Positions 33,356 through 45,039 of a stretch of 64,000 bases of DNA are shown in pieces. The stretch is from assembly GCA_964030475.1 (NCBI GenBank), contig CAXIPT010000004.1, forward strand, positions 4,394,211 to 4,458,210. The letters run 5' to 3'. Position numbers and translations under genes: made by a program. The DNA comes from Tethya wilhelma. Taxonomy: Eukaryota; Porifera; Demospongiae; Tethyida; Tethyidae. Position 1 is the first letter of the stretch; each line of letters opens with the position of its first letter. The notes under the pieces were generated by a model, which worked only from the letters and a program-made list of their open reading frames with translations, made no database searches and had not been told where the DNA came from.

Positions 33356-34935
33356 CTGTACACACTCACAAAGTCGTCTACAAGCCAAATACATTACCTT
33401 CAAGGGCAGACTATAGAATATAAATACGTTGAAGGACCTTGAGTACACTTTCAAATGAATGCTCGCTGCCATCTAACTGCATGCGCGTACTCACAAAGTC
33501 GTCTACAAGTCGGGAGCATTTCTGCCAAGTGCATGTCTATTTATATGAAAAATAAAGACTCGCTGAAGGACCTTGTGTAGACTTTCAAACAACTGCTCAC
33601 AGACGTTCAACTGAACGCACTCACTGAGTCGTCTACAAGTCGGGAGCATTTCTGTCAAGTGCAGTCTATTTATAGGGGAAATATAGACACGCTGAAGGAC
33701 CTTGTGTAGACTTTCAAACGACTGCTCACAGACGTTCAACTGAATGCACTCACAGAGTCGTCTACAAGTCGGGAGCATTTCTGTCAAGTGCAGTCTATTT
33801 ATAGGGGAAATATAGACTCGCTGAAGGACCTTGTGTAGACTTTCAAACGCCTGCTCACAGACGTTCAACTGAGCGCACTCACAAAGTCGTCTGCACGTAG
33901 GGAGCATTTCTGTCAAGTGCAGTCTATTTATAGGGGAAATATAGCCTCGTCCCCAGGCCCAAAAGAGGGCCTGGTACACACTGTTTGCGCATGCGCGTAA
34001 TTATCGCCGTGAAACCACATGGTTTTGAGAAGATTTGTGGGTGTGTTCATAGATGACGTATGTATATCGAACGCTAAACGAGTTCTAGGGTCTCTTAGAA
34101 AGCTTCTGTGAGCCTATTTAGACTTAGTAGTTGTAGAGAAACTAATCGAGTAGTACCTCATTAGATCAAGAAGCTTACAACCAACATCTGCGTTGGCAAA
34201 GTTGAGAAATTGTCAGTGGTGAGTGTCTGTGTCTTGAAATACCACAAAAACTAATTCAAAGTGATAGATAGGTAGAAATACATCCAGCGATCTACTCTAA
34301 GCAACAAAACTTTGGCTAAAAATACTTCTATTCGGTGAATCACTTTTTCTTCATACTTTTAGAATGGGGGTCCAAGGTACATTAATTGAGAAGTGACGTC
34401 AAAGTATACGGACGTGTGTCGATAGTTTTCAATCGCCCTGGAATTCCAGGGCGATTAAGCGCATGCGCAAACAGTGTGTACCAGGCCCTCTCTTTGCGGG
34501 CCTGGGAACGAGGCTAAGGGGAAATATAGACTCGCTGAAGGACCTTGTGTAGACTTTCAAACGCCTGCTCACAGACGTTCAACTGAGCGCACTCACAAAG
34601 TCGTCTGCACGTAGGGAGCATTTCTGTCAAGTGCAGTCTATTTATAGGGGAAATATAGACTCGCTGAAGGACCTTGTGTAGACTTTCAAACGCCTGCTCA
34701 CAGACGTTCAACTGAGCGCACTCACAAAGTCGTCTGCACGTAGGGAGCATTTCTGTCAAGTGCAGTCTATTTATAGGGGAAATATAGACTCGCTGAAGGA
34801 CCTTGTGTAGACTTTCAAACGCCTGCTCACAGACGTTCAACTGAGCGCACTCACAAAGTCGTCTGCACGTAGGGAGCATTTCTGTCAAGTGCAGTGTATT
34901 TATAGGGGAAATATAGACACGCTGAGGGACCTTGT
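33356..34935. repeat. 129-bp tandem array split by an insertion
   Basis: Units are 129 bp (GGGAGCATTTCTG at 33642, 33771, 33900, and 34614, 34743, 34872), with older diverged units from 33360. Because 129 is 43 codons, the minus strand stays open through the array (33979-33503 and 34888-34514), with repeated HLTEMLPTCRRLCECAQLNV and FESLHKVLQRVYISPINRL. This may be chance openness of a satellite or a real repeat protein. Later units are nearly identical, so they expanded or were homogenised recently. Confidence 0.85.
33942..34516. mobile_element. 575-bp TIR element with 10-bp target duplication
   Basis: Ends are TAGCCTCGTCCCCAGGCCC and GGGCCTGGGAACGAGGCTA, and the inverted match extends through GCCTGGTACACACTGTTTGC and GCGCATGCGC on both sides. 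AGGGGAAATA stands directly on each flank (33932-33941 and 34517-34526) and occurs once in an uninterrupted unit. A 9-10-bp duplication points to the MULE type. No coding capacity. Confidence 0.8.
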
Positions 34936-35099
34936 GTAGAGTAGGTGTGGCATATCTCGGACAACTAAGGAAACACCATCGATTACTGTCAACATCCGCT
35001 GCGTTTACCTGGATATTTTCACTATGTCACATACCAGAACTACCCACCAACATTTTGCAGCTGCACTCGTAACATGACAGCTACTAGAGTAAGCCACCA

Positions 35100-35640
35100 A
35101 TTATCGGCCACCATCGAATTCGGACGCGATTTTTGACCTACCAGCTGGTGCAACTACTCCAAGTTTGGTACCACAAGATAGCCCATGAAAAGTTACACTG
35201 GGTTGTGCAAACTTCAAGCCCCGCCCACTCACCTGTAAGGTTTCCTGACGTCATTTAGCGCTGGCCGAAGAAAATCAACAATCGGCCATAAACCATCATA
35301 TTTCGGACTGCAGCTCAAAAAAACCCTAAAACTTATGGTTGAGCTACCAAATCTGGAAATCAAGAAGTTCAATCTTCCTGCTACTGATATTCCAAATGGG
35401 ACCTGATTGCAAGTATCACCGTCTCTAACATAGCTGTCATATCATCGTGATCGAGCGATCAATAATCGGCCACCTATTTTCACCATTTTTACTGAATTCT
35501 GCCATCTACGGTAGATGCAAGCGAGATTTGAGGCAGTAGGCATGTAGAGTAGCTTATTGTTAGCTTCTGTATGCAGTTTGAAGTTGCAATGACCAACTTT
35601 ATGCAAATTGTCCATTTATTTCCTAGTCGCACCTCTACGA
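35100..35640. repeat. Relative of the 16-18 kb foldback family
   Basis: TACCACAAGATAGCCCATGAAAAGTTAC...TTGTGCAAACTTCAAGCCCCGCCCAC parallels 17965-18020. The part near 35330-35395 parallels 16765-16830 in reverse. GATCAATAATCGGCCACC and the TGTAGAGTAGCTTATTGTTAGCTTC block match 18170-18190. Confidence 0.65.
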
Positions 35641-35679
35641 AGCAATAGACTGTACTCCAGTCTACATCGATAAGACAAA

Positions 35680-36018
35680 GCACAGCCATACAAGGGCACT
35701 TTACTCTCAGCTATTGACGAAAAGCAAGAGTGTATTACTGACAGAGATGCTACCATGTTAAGCTCTAAGTTGCTTGAGGCTGTCCAGTTTTGGAGTATGA
35801 GCTCAGATACATCATCGTCTGATTTGGAGGCAGCCACCCTTCACTATGGCTCACCTATTATAGCTCGTGAAAGTGATGGCATCTCTTTGTCATTAAAGTC
35901 ACCCAAACAAATTGTCACATTTTTAAAGAAGCTTTCTTTGTTTTTGGATGCAATGGTAAAAAGAAGAAAACCCAAGAAAGACGACCGTGAAGGATTGGAA
36001 TCCGAAGATTCTGAGTAA
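35680..36018 (+). CDS. Short hypothetical reading frame
   Basis: Open from about 35680; the ATG at 35755 gives 87 residues (MLSSKLLEAVQFWSMSSDTS...), ending in a basic then acidic tail (KRRKPKKDDREGLESEDSE). The charged tail looks protein-like rather than random, but I do not recognise it. It may be a last exon. Confidence 0.3.
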   Translation, partial: AQPYKGTLLSAIDEKQECITDRDATMLSSKLLEAVQFWSMSSDTSSSDLEAATLHYGSPIIARESDGISLSLKSPKQIVTFLKKLSLFLDAMVKRRKPKKDDREGLESEDSE

Positions 36019-36199
36019 CAATTAATGAATTTCAAACTATACTTCATGAATAATTTTATAGGCCACACCTTGTATACATGTATAAACATGCATACAACTA
36101 TATATATGACATTGTAAAAATAAAATTAATACGTAGTGACACACAAGCAAAAAAAAAAATTGATATCATTCAGGTTCTATGACATTGCATATACAATTA

Positions 36200-37130
36200 A
36201 ATTTAATGTTGTTTACTTAAAACATTGTTATAAATCCATGTTGGTGTTTTGCCAGTATAGTCTTTAAAAAACTGTTCTGTTCCTCCAGTATAATCAATCA
36301 TATACTTGTACACTTTTTTCCGTTTAGAAAAGGCACTCTTTGTGCTTTTACACTTGCTATAGATACTTTCGCTGAACTCTCCACTAAGCATTTGTTGAAA
36401 AAATTCGCCGCGAGTCAGAGTTTTTGGAAGCTTGTTAAATCTTGAAATTTGCTCTGCCGTCAGTACACCAGGAGTGCTTCTACTTGTAGCTGCTATAGCT
36501 GTTGTATAGCTATCTCTCCTGGACCATCCATATTATGATCAGACATGTCATTGAAGTCCTGTGGCCGTGCACTTTCGAGAGTCTTAATTGTGTGAGAGAG
36601 TTGTGTTATTTTGATTTTTAGCTCATCATTTTCTTTTTGTAGAGATAAATTTTCTTGCTTTTAATCTAGCAATCTCCTCAGCACTATGGTCAAGCTTGTG
36701 AATAACTGTCATTTGAGATAAATGATGTCTACTAGGGTTGGCCATGCTCTGATTGGTAAAATTGGTTACTGTCTGACGTCTACTGCAGCACTCCAGTGGC
36801 AATGATTGAGCTGTTGATTGTACACTGTGTAATACTTGTGCTACACTAGCTAGTACATCCTGGAGAAATAAATTTTGTCATGAAAGTCTCTAAGGCAATG
36901 GCTAATGGTGGCTTGACTGAGTGAGAATCTGGGCACTGATCATGGTCAGCCTCCTCATTCACTGCAGGTGAGTGTTCAGGTAAATCAGTTTCCATATTAT
37001 ATTGATCACAACTTGATTCTTCTGAATCATGATTTTGATTTAATGATCTGTCACGGTCCAGATCAATACCTATTAGTATAATTATCAATACCAAGTATAA
37101 TAGAAGAGGTCTGACATACATGTACACACT
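36200..37130 (-). CDS. Exons of an unidentified minus-strand gene
   Basis: The clearest exon (about 36510 to 36203) encodes TPGVLTAEQISRFNKLPKTL, TRGEFFQQMLSGEFSESIYS and KRKKVYKYMIDYTGGTEQFF, ending in a stop. Upstream frames on the same strand hold acidic and Gln/Ser-rich sequence (37127-36846, ESSCDQYNMETDLPEHSP). I recall no function. The gene seems to end at 36203. Its 5' part may be lost beyond the repeat-rich region. Confidence 0.4.
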
Positions 37131-37307
37131 AATACATTCTTACTACTAGAGCTGTTGATATGTGTTTCATTGTAGGCATACTTTAGACCCAGTACAGAAG
37201 AAACTTTTCTCCAGTGAATTAAACTTGGAGTTGTTTCGGCTGTAATTATTATAATGCATATTATGCAAGTGAAATGTCACAAAGTATAAGGTTTATATAT
37301 ATATATA

Positions 37308-37354
37308 TACAAGTATAATAAAAATTTTATAAAAATGAGAAGTGTAGGAATGGG
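37308..37354. repeat. Truncated CAAGTA-type foldback end
   Basis: CAAGTATAATAAAAATTTTATAAAAATGAG...GTGTAGGAATGGG resembles the left end at 42107 (CAAGTAGTAAAAATTTC...GTGTAGGAATGGG). It is cut by the gap at 37355. Confidence 0.5.
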
Positions 37355-37391
37355 NTGTGTGTGTGTGCGTGCGTGTGTGTGTGTGTATGTG

Positions 37392-37424
<33 letters not shown>

Positions 37425-37750
37425 CTGTGTGTGTGTAAAGAGTGGTTGAGCGTATGTGTGTGCATAAGAGAGTGAATTAAGAGCTCGTGGTACATGTGTA
37501 AGATTGATGAGCCTGTAAGAAAGTGAAGAGCCTGGTTGAGCGTATGTGTGTGTTAGAGAACAAAGTATGAATGAAGAGCCTATTTAAGCATATGTGCATG
37601 TGTGTGAAAGCCTGAGAGTGAAGAGTCTGGTTGAGCGTATGTGTGTGTGAAAGAGTGAAGAGCCTGCTTGAGCATATTATGTGTGTGTGTGTGGGTGTGT
37701 GAAAGGGTGACAAGCTTGGTTGAGCGTATATGTGAGAGAGAGTGAGTAAA
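37355..37750. repeat. Assembly gap, (GT)n and an imperfect minisatellite
   Basis: After the N, GT-rich sequence runs to 37437. Then units of roughly 50 bp built on GAGCCTGGTTGAGCGTATGTGTGTG...AAGAGTGAA recur five or six times. Confidence 0.75.
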
Positions 37751-37972
37751 GAGCCTGGATGGGTGTGTTAGATAAAGGAAATCTTGGACTGGATTTCAGG
37801 AAGTGAGTGTCGACATTACATGGACCTCTTCACAGAATACAGGTGAGTCCATGCACACAATGTTCCACACAAAATCTATAACTGTTAATACTGATGATTA
37901 TTATTTTATGCACATGTAAGAATTATTAAAAGCTGTCTGGCAATTGTAACCATTGACCAAGTTACACACTCA

Positions 37973-38033
<61 letters not shown>

Positions 38034-39463
38034 CAGTACAAGAAGAAATGCATGCATACATGGATTGTTCTCTACCAATCATCCAACTGCTGTATTACAT
38101 CACTTTGACCAATTTTAAAGTCTCACACTTCGCTTCACAGGACAACACAAAAAGGAGAGTTAAAGAAAGTGGTATGAGGGTTGCATGGGGTGGGTTGATG
38201 TATTTGATGGAGTGCGCTGTGCATTAGTACAACATGCAACTTAATTCACTAATGTAATGCATGCGTGCATGTGCATGAGTGGATCGCAAGCAGCACGATA
38301 GGAGTTCGCAAGCAGCAGCACGTGGTAGATATGCACAAACACACCCTATAGTAGTCGCAAGCAGTAGCACGTGGTAGATGTAGACATGCACTCACACTCC
38401 GGTAGTCTTCATCGTCAATGACAACGAAAAGGTACTAGGTAATGTACTAATTAAGTTGCGTGTATAACTAATGCACATTTAGAACACTTTGTATTCGATG
38501 CGCTGTATACGAACAGAACCAAAAACAAAAGCTCTAATAAAAAGGTTAAGCTTTTGTTAAGCATGATTTTTTGACTTTTTCCTTTCTATTTTCTTCTTCG
38601 TTCTAACAAAGTTAATGTAAATGGCTCGAGCTCAAGCTGGCTTTCATGCTTATTAAAATTTAATTTTAACATTTTTTTCCCTTTTTTCCTCCCTCATCTG
38701 GACAAAATGTAAACTTGATGATTAATGACTGGCTCCAAAAACAGCTAGGTGCTTGGACTGGCTTTCTTGATTGTAATTTTTTCACTTTTTGTTTTTCCTT
38801 GTTTTTCTCATGCAGACAGACTATGAGCTGAGTTAGCTTGAGCCAGCCACCTAGCTTTCCTCTCCTAGCTAGTCGTGGATTAGGGCTCTGGGCGATACCA
38901 CGTTAAAAAAAGCGAGTGCATGTGGCATACCTCCTGGGTCACTTGGAAAGTGCCACCTTTAAATTTTTAAAGAAGGCATTTCCATTTTATGCATGCATGG
39001 CCTATGGGCTACATGGCTAGTGACTTGGTTTGTCTAGATCTGTAATTTGTGTCTATTGGCAATTACCACTATACTACTATATGATGCATCAGTTAATAGT
39101 TAAAAATGTTTGTATGCATACAATAAAGACATTCTGTTCCCCCTTAGAGTGAGGCCCTTTCCATTACATTTGCTGATGAAAGTACATGCATATGCAGCCC
39201 CTAAGGCCATTTATTGAATGTCAGACAACCAGCACAAGAAAGTTAATCCCATTTTCTCAATTTACTAGCAGCAATGGAATCTTAAACCTTAATCGGTTCA
39301 ATACAGCAAGCTACACTGTTTGACTTTGTTTTGATTGTTAGTGGTTAGAAAATGTCCAGCTACCATAAATGTGAAGTTAAAACTTGATCTCATTGTCATT
39401 ATTCTAAAAATTTCATGTTTCTAAGGTGTATAGTAAAAGAAGTATACATAATTGTATGAACAG
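37751..39463. other. No gene; simple repeats
   Basis: (CA)n at 37968-38031. A short direct repeat GTCGCAAGCAG...CACGTGGTAGAT occurs near 38300-38385. Two similar pyrimidine-rich blocks lie at 38600-38700 and 38755-38820. No coding signal. Confidence 0.5.
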
Positions 39464-40560
39464 GTCATTATGCGGTTGATATTAAAAAATGAGAAGAATG
39501 AAAGGATACCCAAAGTGTTCAAGGAGCAGCTACAACGAAAAAGATTAACAAGATCGAGTCTGAGTTACACGATTTACAGACAACTAAAGAAAAAAGGTAC
39601 TGTAAGAGTGTTTGACTAATAATTATTATATGAGCATGTTATAAAGCTAGCTAGTGAGCTAAAAAGGGCAGTTGATCCTACTGAGACTAGTAATAGTGGA
39701 GACTCTGATTCTGGAAGTGCGTCAGGATTGAAAGCTTGTGGTTTTAAATATCCCTGTGGAAAGTGTAGCATCAAAGCATACTTTGAAGATATATAGATCA
39801 AAATGTTCTGGACTAAAGGAAAGGTCATTTCCACACCTTGACCTGAGCCACCTGAGTAACGATGAGATAGCTATAGCTACTCTTGAACATCAACTCATTG
39901 CTGATACAATTATAATAAGTAAAGAGTTCAATGCTTTAATGAAAATTGAACTATCTGTATGTAAGATAAGAAGCACAATTTTTTCTTTGGCTGGAACTAG
40001 TCATCCTAAAGTTATTCAACAACTATACATGGTGATAAGTTGGAGACAATCACAGCAATATCTGATCTTACATCTTTTACTGTTCTTTATAACTATATTG
40101 CATTTGTTAATTATGCAGCAATTTGTTAATTATGCATATGCAATCATTGATGATCATTGTAAAGAGTGTAGGACAGCTCTAGACCGTTACCTTCAAAAAT
40201 TTAAAGAATTTGATAGGAGAAATGTCTTTAATATCCCCTCAAATGTCCTTAGCTCATGCTCTACTTCTAGTAAGCTACTTATGGTTGTTAAATACTCCCA
40301 ACTGTCACTTTACTTTAAATGACATCAAGATTATAGAGATTAAAATCGCTGAAGTAATTGGACATAGTCGACGCTTTGTTCATGTAATAGATGTTGGCAA
40401 AGGTTGCTTCCAACTGTCGTTTTCAATTTTATCGTGTCAAGAAGTTCCCATTCCCCCCCTCACAACTTCACAGTTAAGTGAATTGATACATCATGGTATT
40501 ATTGTTGTATACCAACCGAAACCACAATCCAATTATCATGACAAAATAAGTCAACCCCCT
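39464..40560 (+). pseudogene. Fragment of a multicopy cnidarian/sponge protein family
   Basis: An exon at 39464-39596 (VIMRLILKNEKNERIPKVFK) is followed, in changing frames, by KACGFKYPCGKCSIKAYFED, PHLDLSHLSNDE, then FDRRNVFNIPSNVLSSCS and EVIGHSRRFVHVIDVGKGCF. I recall this order (CGKCS..., FDRRxVFxxPSNV) from long uncharacterised proteins that often accompany receptor-like genes in these animals. Frame changes occur near 39770 and 40310, and an intron-like AT-rich piece near 40080 complicates the model. Confidence 0.5.
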
Positions 40561-40656
40561 CTCATTTCACCTTCCATTGAGACTCAAAGTAAGACCTTTA
40601 TATTAAGTTTTTTGGCACTGAAGAATTGTTGCACTGTTTTCTTTAAGCCACTTACA

Positions 40657-40657
40657 C

Positions 40658-40697
<40 letters not shown>

Positions 40698-40760
40698 ACA
40701 CACACACACACACACATGCACACTCACACACACTCACACGCACACACGCACGCACACCAT
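40657..40760. repeat. (CA)n microsatellite, interrupted
   Basis: CA-rich tract with TA, TG and CG interruptions. Confidence 0.95.
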
Positions 40761-41715
40761 ATATATAGCTGTACCACTGTGTGGCAAGCATTGCCTACCC
40801 CTAGAGTTCTATTGACGAGATTGTGACATGTTGACCTGTCCTGACTGTCTCTTTGCAAGAACCCACTGTTGTCATGACATTGCAAAAGTCACCGATGTCC
40901 TCCCCCCAAGCTTGATCAGAGAATGCTGCTCAAAGTCAAGGTAGCACTGAATGATGTCAGTCAACACTCTTGGTGGAAACTAATTGTTTGATGACGTGTT
41001 CTGTAAGCCTTCAGTCTTCTCTATCAAAGTTCACAACAGTGGAGGAAGGAGCTCTCTAAAGTGTTAGTAGGGAGGACAGCCAAGTTAAAATGGGATAAAT
41101 ATTTGAGGAGACATCTGAACTTTTCATATTGCTTTCCTGCTACGTGTTAATTTAGTGTACCCACATACTATTGTTCAATTCACTCAATCATCCTGTAGTC
41201 ATATTCTCATGAATGATCGCTTTAGTTATGTAATTGGTAAACCAGCTAGTCTGCTCAAATTACCAAAACTGTTGTAAAATATACACATGCATGCTTTGAA
41301 AAACTAGCAATTGAGTGTCTATAGTAGTACAGCCGAAGATTCAGTCAAAAGCTTAATTCTACCGAAGTCAGTCCATTTCAATTTTGGTTGATTTATTAGC
41401 TAATAACTATTTTATTATTATTAAGTAGTTAATTTAGTTTATTTGGTCGGTGTGCATGTGCATGACATTACTAATAAGTGCACGTACGTGTATGGATGCA
41501 CCATTGACAACAATGTATTTAGCTTTAGTTTATGGAGCCGGTACTCTAGCCACAGCCTACCATGCAATCTTTCACAGCTAGCTACTGAAAGTGACTACAC
41601 AATAATATTAATTAGTTAATTTTTTAAAATCTAATGATGCACACCTAACAATTCAGTGATTATCAGAGGCTCTTAATTTCTTCTCACTGATGAATAAAAC
41701 AGTAGAACTGTTTGT
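40761..41715. other. No recognisable gene
   Basis: No motif-bearing frame seen on either strand. Confidence 0.45.
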
Positions 41716-42106
41716 GTAACTGAAACCTGGTTGATCTAATTTTTTACAATGAAATTGTACCTCCTAATTATTCTATTTACCGTCGTGATTGTGGTTCAAG
41801 AGGGGGTGGGATTGCTATTCTAGTACCTAACATGATAAAATCACACCTGATATCAGTATACACAGCAATCTTGAATCAATGTCTGTTGAAATTTCTCTGG
41901 ACTCTAAATTTACGCTTATTTGTGCCTACATACCTCCTTCTTCTAATGAAAGTCAATTGCAGGATCTAACAAATGAAATAATTGACATAATAATCGTTGG
42001 AGACTTCAACCTTCCGAACTTCAACTGGTCAACACAATCAGTTTCTACACCTCTCACTACATTTTTATGCAACACTCTTTTCAACTATAACTTTATTTAA
42101 CTGATA
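41716..42106 (+). pseudogene. Non-LTR retrotransposon endonuclease fragment
   Basis: Shifted frames show TETWL, IYRRDCGSRGGGIAILVP, then VEISLDSKFTLICAYIPPSS and IIVGDFNLPNFNW, the order of an apurinic-type retrotransposon endonuclease. It differs from the 18.6-kb element. It is broken by frameshifts and ends where the foldback element at 42107 begins. Confidence 0.7.
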
Positions 42107-42517
42107 CAAGTAGTAAAAATTTCAAAAAAATAAATAGTGTAGGAATGGGCAGTGCATTAAAAAGTATTGGAACAAGGCATGTCTCAATTTCGGCACATGA
42201 CTACTTCATTTTTATTCTTGATCCCTCATGCATATGGATCCTTAGTGTCATAAATCCAATGATGCATGTACGACAATAGTATCATAGCTTATTTAATTTT
42301 GCATTGGTTCAAATTCCTATACTAATCAGTTGGCTATGCTGTGGAGTAAACTAAATTATTATAAAACAAATAGGTAACTTAAACTAGACTGCCGGCCAAG
42401 AGTTGGGTATAAAAATGAAGTAGTCATGTGCCGAAATTGAGACATGCCTTGTTCCAATACTTTTTAATGCACTGCCCATTCCTACACTATTTATTTTTTT
42501 GAAATTTTTACTACTTG
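42107..42517. mobile_element. 411-bp CAAGTA foldback element
   Basis: Arms of about 114 bp (42107-42222 and 42404-42517) are nearly perfect inverted repeats, beginning CAAGTAGTAAAAATTTC and ending GAAATTTTTACTACTTG. It is inserted at the end of the endonuclease fragment. No target duplication is obvious. The terminal CAAGTA and the inner AGGAATGG are shared with the composite repeat family. Confidence 0.8.
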
Positions 42518-43766
42518 TTCATTCCCTTTTTTAACACTACAGTATGGAGACTATTAGAGACTGGTTAGTCCCTACAAAAAGCTTGAGTAGAGCTAGGCTA
42601 CATGCACTACTTTATGCTGGAAGAGGCTAATGCGCATGCGCATAATAATGCCACGTGGATAATGACCTTTGAACTCTACCTACAAAGATGGCTGCACTAT
42701 ATGTAGTACATGAATTTATATACTAAGTTTCAAAGCTTTCTAGTTTTTGTTTAAGCCTATTTATGATCAAAACGAGTATCAAGGAATGTAGTACCTATGA
42801 AAAGAACTTACTTTGTGCTGTCAAGGTTGGCTCAACACATTCTGGTTCTGTGGAAATCCTTTTCAAGCAAGTCAGTTAGGAAGTACGTACGTAAGTAAGT
42901 TAAAAATGGCACTATGGTGGCTTCCCACTAGCGCTCTCCACAAGAGCTGTGGAAAAGTTTTGTGAGTCTTAGGCCTTGCATGCCGTTAGTAATCTGTCAG
43001 TAAGAGCCTCTGATAGGGATTCCGGACGGTTGATGTGCCAGCACCAAACAGGCTATATCTTTGAGGCAGTTATAGATATTCACAAACAACTAACAGCCGG
43101 GTAAATTCTCTACAATCTGAGTACCAAAGAATTTCAGACTAACAAAAATTAGGCCCGGTGCGCGATCGCGTTTTGTTACATAGGAAGTTTGTATGGTAAA
43201 AATTAAACTGATGCCTAAAATGCGAACAGTTTGAACTAGTCTAAATCAACTCACACCCCTAGCTTGGCCTTACCATAAGCTATCTTTTGGTACCAAAATG
43301 TTAGGTCTAGCTTCTACAGACGCCCTGCAAAATTCAATGGAATTTTGTGGGGTCCGGAATCCCTACCTCTGAGCAACTTTAAAGGTTTAATTTTGTTTGA
43401 CTAGTCTAGATTTTTATAGTGACCAACATTTTGTATTGTGTCTATGGGACAGTCGGCCCATACGTACTACCGTTCTAGCAACCGCTACGGTTTGGGGGAA
43501 CTCTTTTTCTCCCGGCGGGTTGCGTGAAAACATTTCTGGAAACTGGTTTCTGGAAACGGTATACACATCATACTGAAATGTTCGGGGAAACGTTTCTGCC
43601 GTATATATATGTACGCTGTTCTATAAGTGGGTGCACGTATATGCCGTGAAAAAAATTGAAATCAAACCAGAGCTAACCTGTATAGTTGTCATGCAGCCAG
43701 CAGATTATCATCAGGCATAATATCTATGGTCAGAATTTACCAGACCTGAGCTGCTTGGTTTAAAAT
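42518..43766. other. No recognisable gene; upstream region of the 43767 gene
   Basis: No coding frame with a motif; a start signal for the next gene was not identified. Confidence 0.45.
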
Positions 43767-44794
43767 ATGCAGTCTCAGGCTCCCCAAGAACCACAGTCAT
43801 TTGTACGGCCAACGTTGGGAAAGCGATCTAGTCCTCAGAGTCAAAGAGATGTGTTTATGACAGTAAAACCGAAGTGGACAGCTGGTATTGCCCCCCCTGA
43901 GACCCCTGGGCCATTGCAGGCAGATGGCTCAGCATCACAAGAATCATCACAAGAAGTTAGTCTATATACTATATTAACTTAAGAGAATTATTTTCATAGT
44001 ATCATCCTATACAAATGGCTGAGAGCATGCAGCCATGCACCAAATAAATTGTTATGTGCATATGCATATGTACACATCATAATTCAATTGCACATGAGTC
44101 TTTATTGCATGTTACTAGATATATTCTGCTTTACAACAAATGGGTGCAGTTAGTTTCACATCACATTGCTGAAACGACCCGGCTAACGTACTCACATGTA
44201 GGTCAGTGTATAGCCAATACGCGCGCTATAGCAAATCACGAGTGTAAACTGCATAAACAGTTTTTAATTGTCAATAACTATACTATTATACATGCAGGTG
44301 TATCAGCAGATATGTGAATATGCTAGAACATTGTTGCCACCTATCTACCTGGATATTGCAGAAGGGGCCATCCCTGCTAATGTCATCGTGTCATATTTCC
44401 GTATTATTATACTATACTAAATTAATAATTATTTTACTCAGATTCTATATATATACCTTTCATGCATGCATGCATGTGCATCGTGTAGTATAACAATATA
44501 TAATACACTGGAATCTGACATGTATACATCATGTAATTAACTTGTACATACTGTAGTATATAATTTATTGTAATTACCATTCAATTGTCTAATGCAAATA
44601 ATTTAATCTATAATAACTATATAGGGATGCTGTTTACTGGTAAAGGCAAACCTGTAACAAATGAAGCAGGACAACCTATAATGTGTGCCAATGGTATAAG
44701 ACATGGTAAAGGAATTGCTGAAAGTACTTTCCGGAAACAGTTTCATGCCCTAAAGACACTTCATGTTCATTTTCATCAAGAAGCCATTTATAAG
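43767..44794 (+). CDS. Three exons of an unidentified gene
   Basis: Exon 1 43767-43955 (MQSQAPQEPQSFVRPTLGKR...), exon 2 44298-44400 (VYQQICEYARTLLPPIYLDI), exon 3 44625-44794 (MLFTGKGKPVTNEAGQPIMC then HGKGIAESTFRKQFHALKTL). All junctions are GT-AG and phases match. A donor GTATAA follows exon 3, but no later exon was recognised before the transposase at 45040, so the 3' part may have been displaced by that insertion. Exon 1 is Pro/Gln/Ser-rich. Function unknown. Confidence 0.5.
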
Positions 44795-45039
44795 GTATAA
44801 TGATAGTCAATCATGTATATAACTGCATGCAGGTACATTTAATAGTAACTACATGTTACTATAACGCTGTATACAGCATCAATTCATTTCAATAGACAGT
44901 TTTAATTGTAGTGCTGCATATACACATGCATGCATATAGTTGTGTAAACCACGAGCCCATAGCAGCTACCTGCACACGCGCGTGATTTTCAAAACTTAGC
45001 TTGTAAGACTGGAACTGTGTTAGTGTGGTTTGAACCAAT
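44795..45039. other. Intron or transposon left flank
   Basis: No coding signal; probable 5' non-coding part of the transposon. Matching inverted ends were not found here and at 46012-46118. Confidence 0.4.

Noticed and set aside
33942..34516. Reading the interruption of the 129-bp array as two separate satellite arrays
   Set aside because: The 10-bp duplication and inverted ends show a single array with a later insertion.
37355..37750. Possible CRISPR-like array (regular GAGCCTGGTTGAGCGTATG units)
   Set aside because: Repeats are imperfect, spacers are GT-rich simple sequence, and the DNA is animal; it is a minisatellite.
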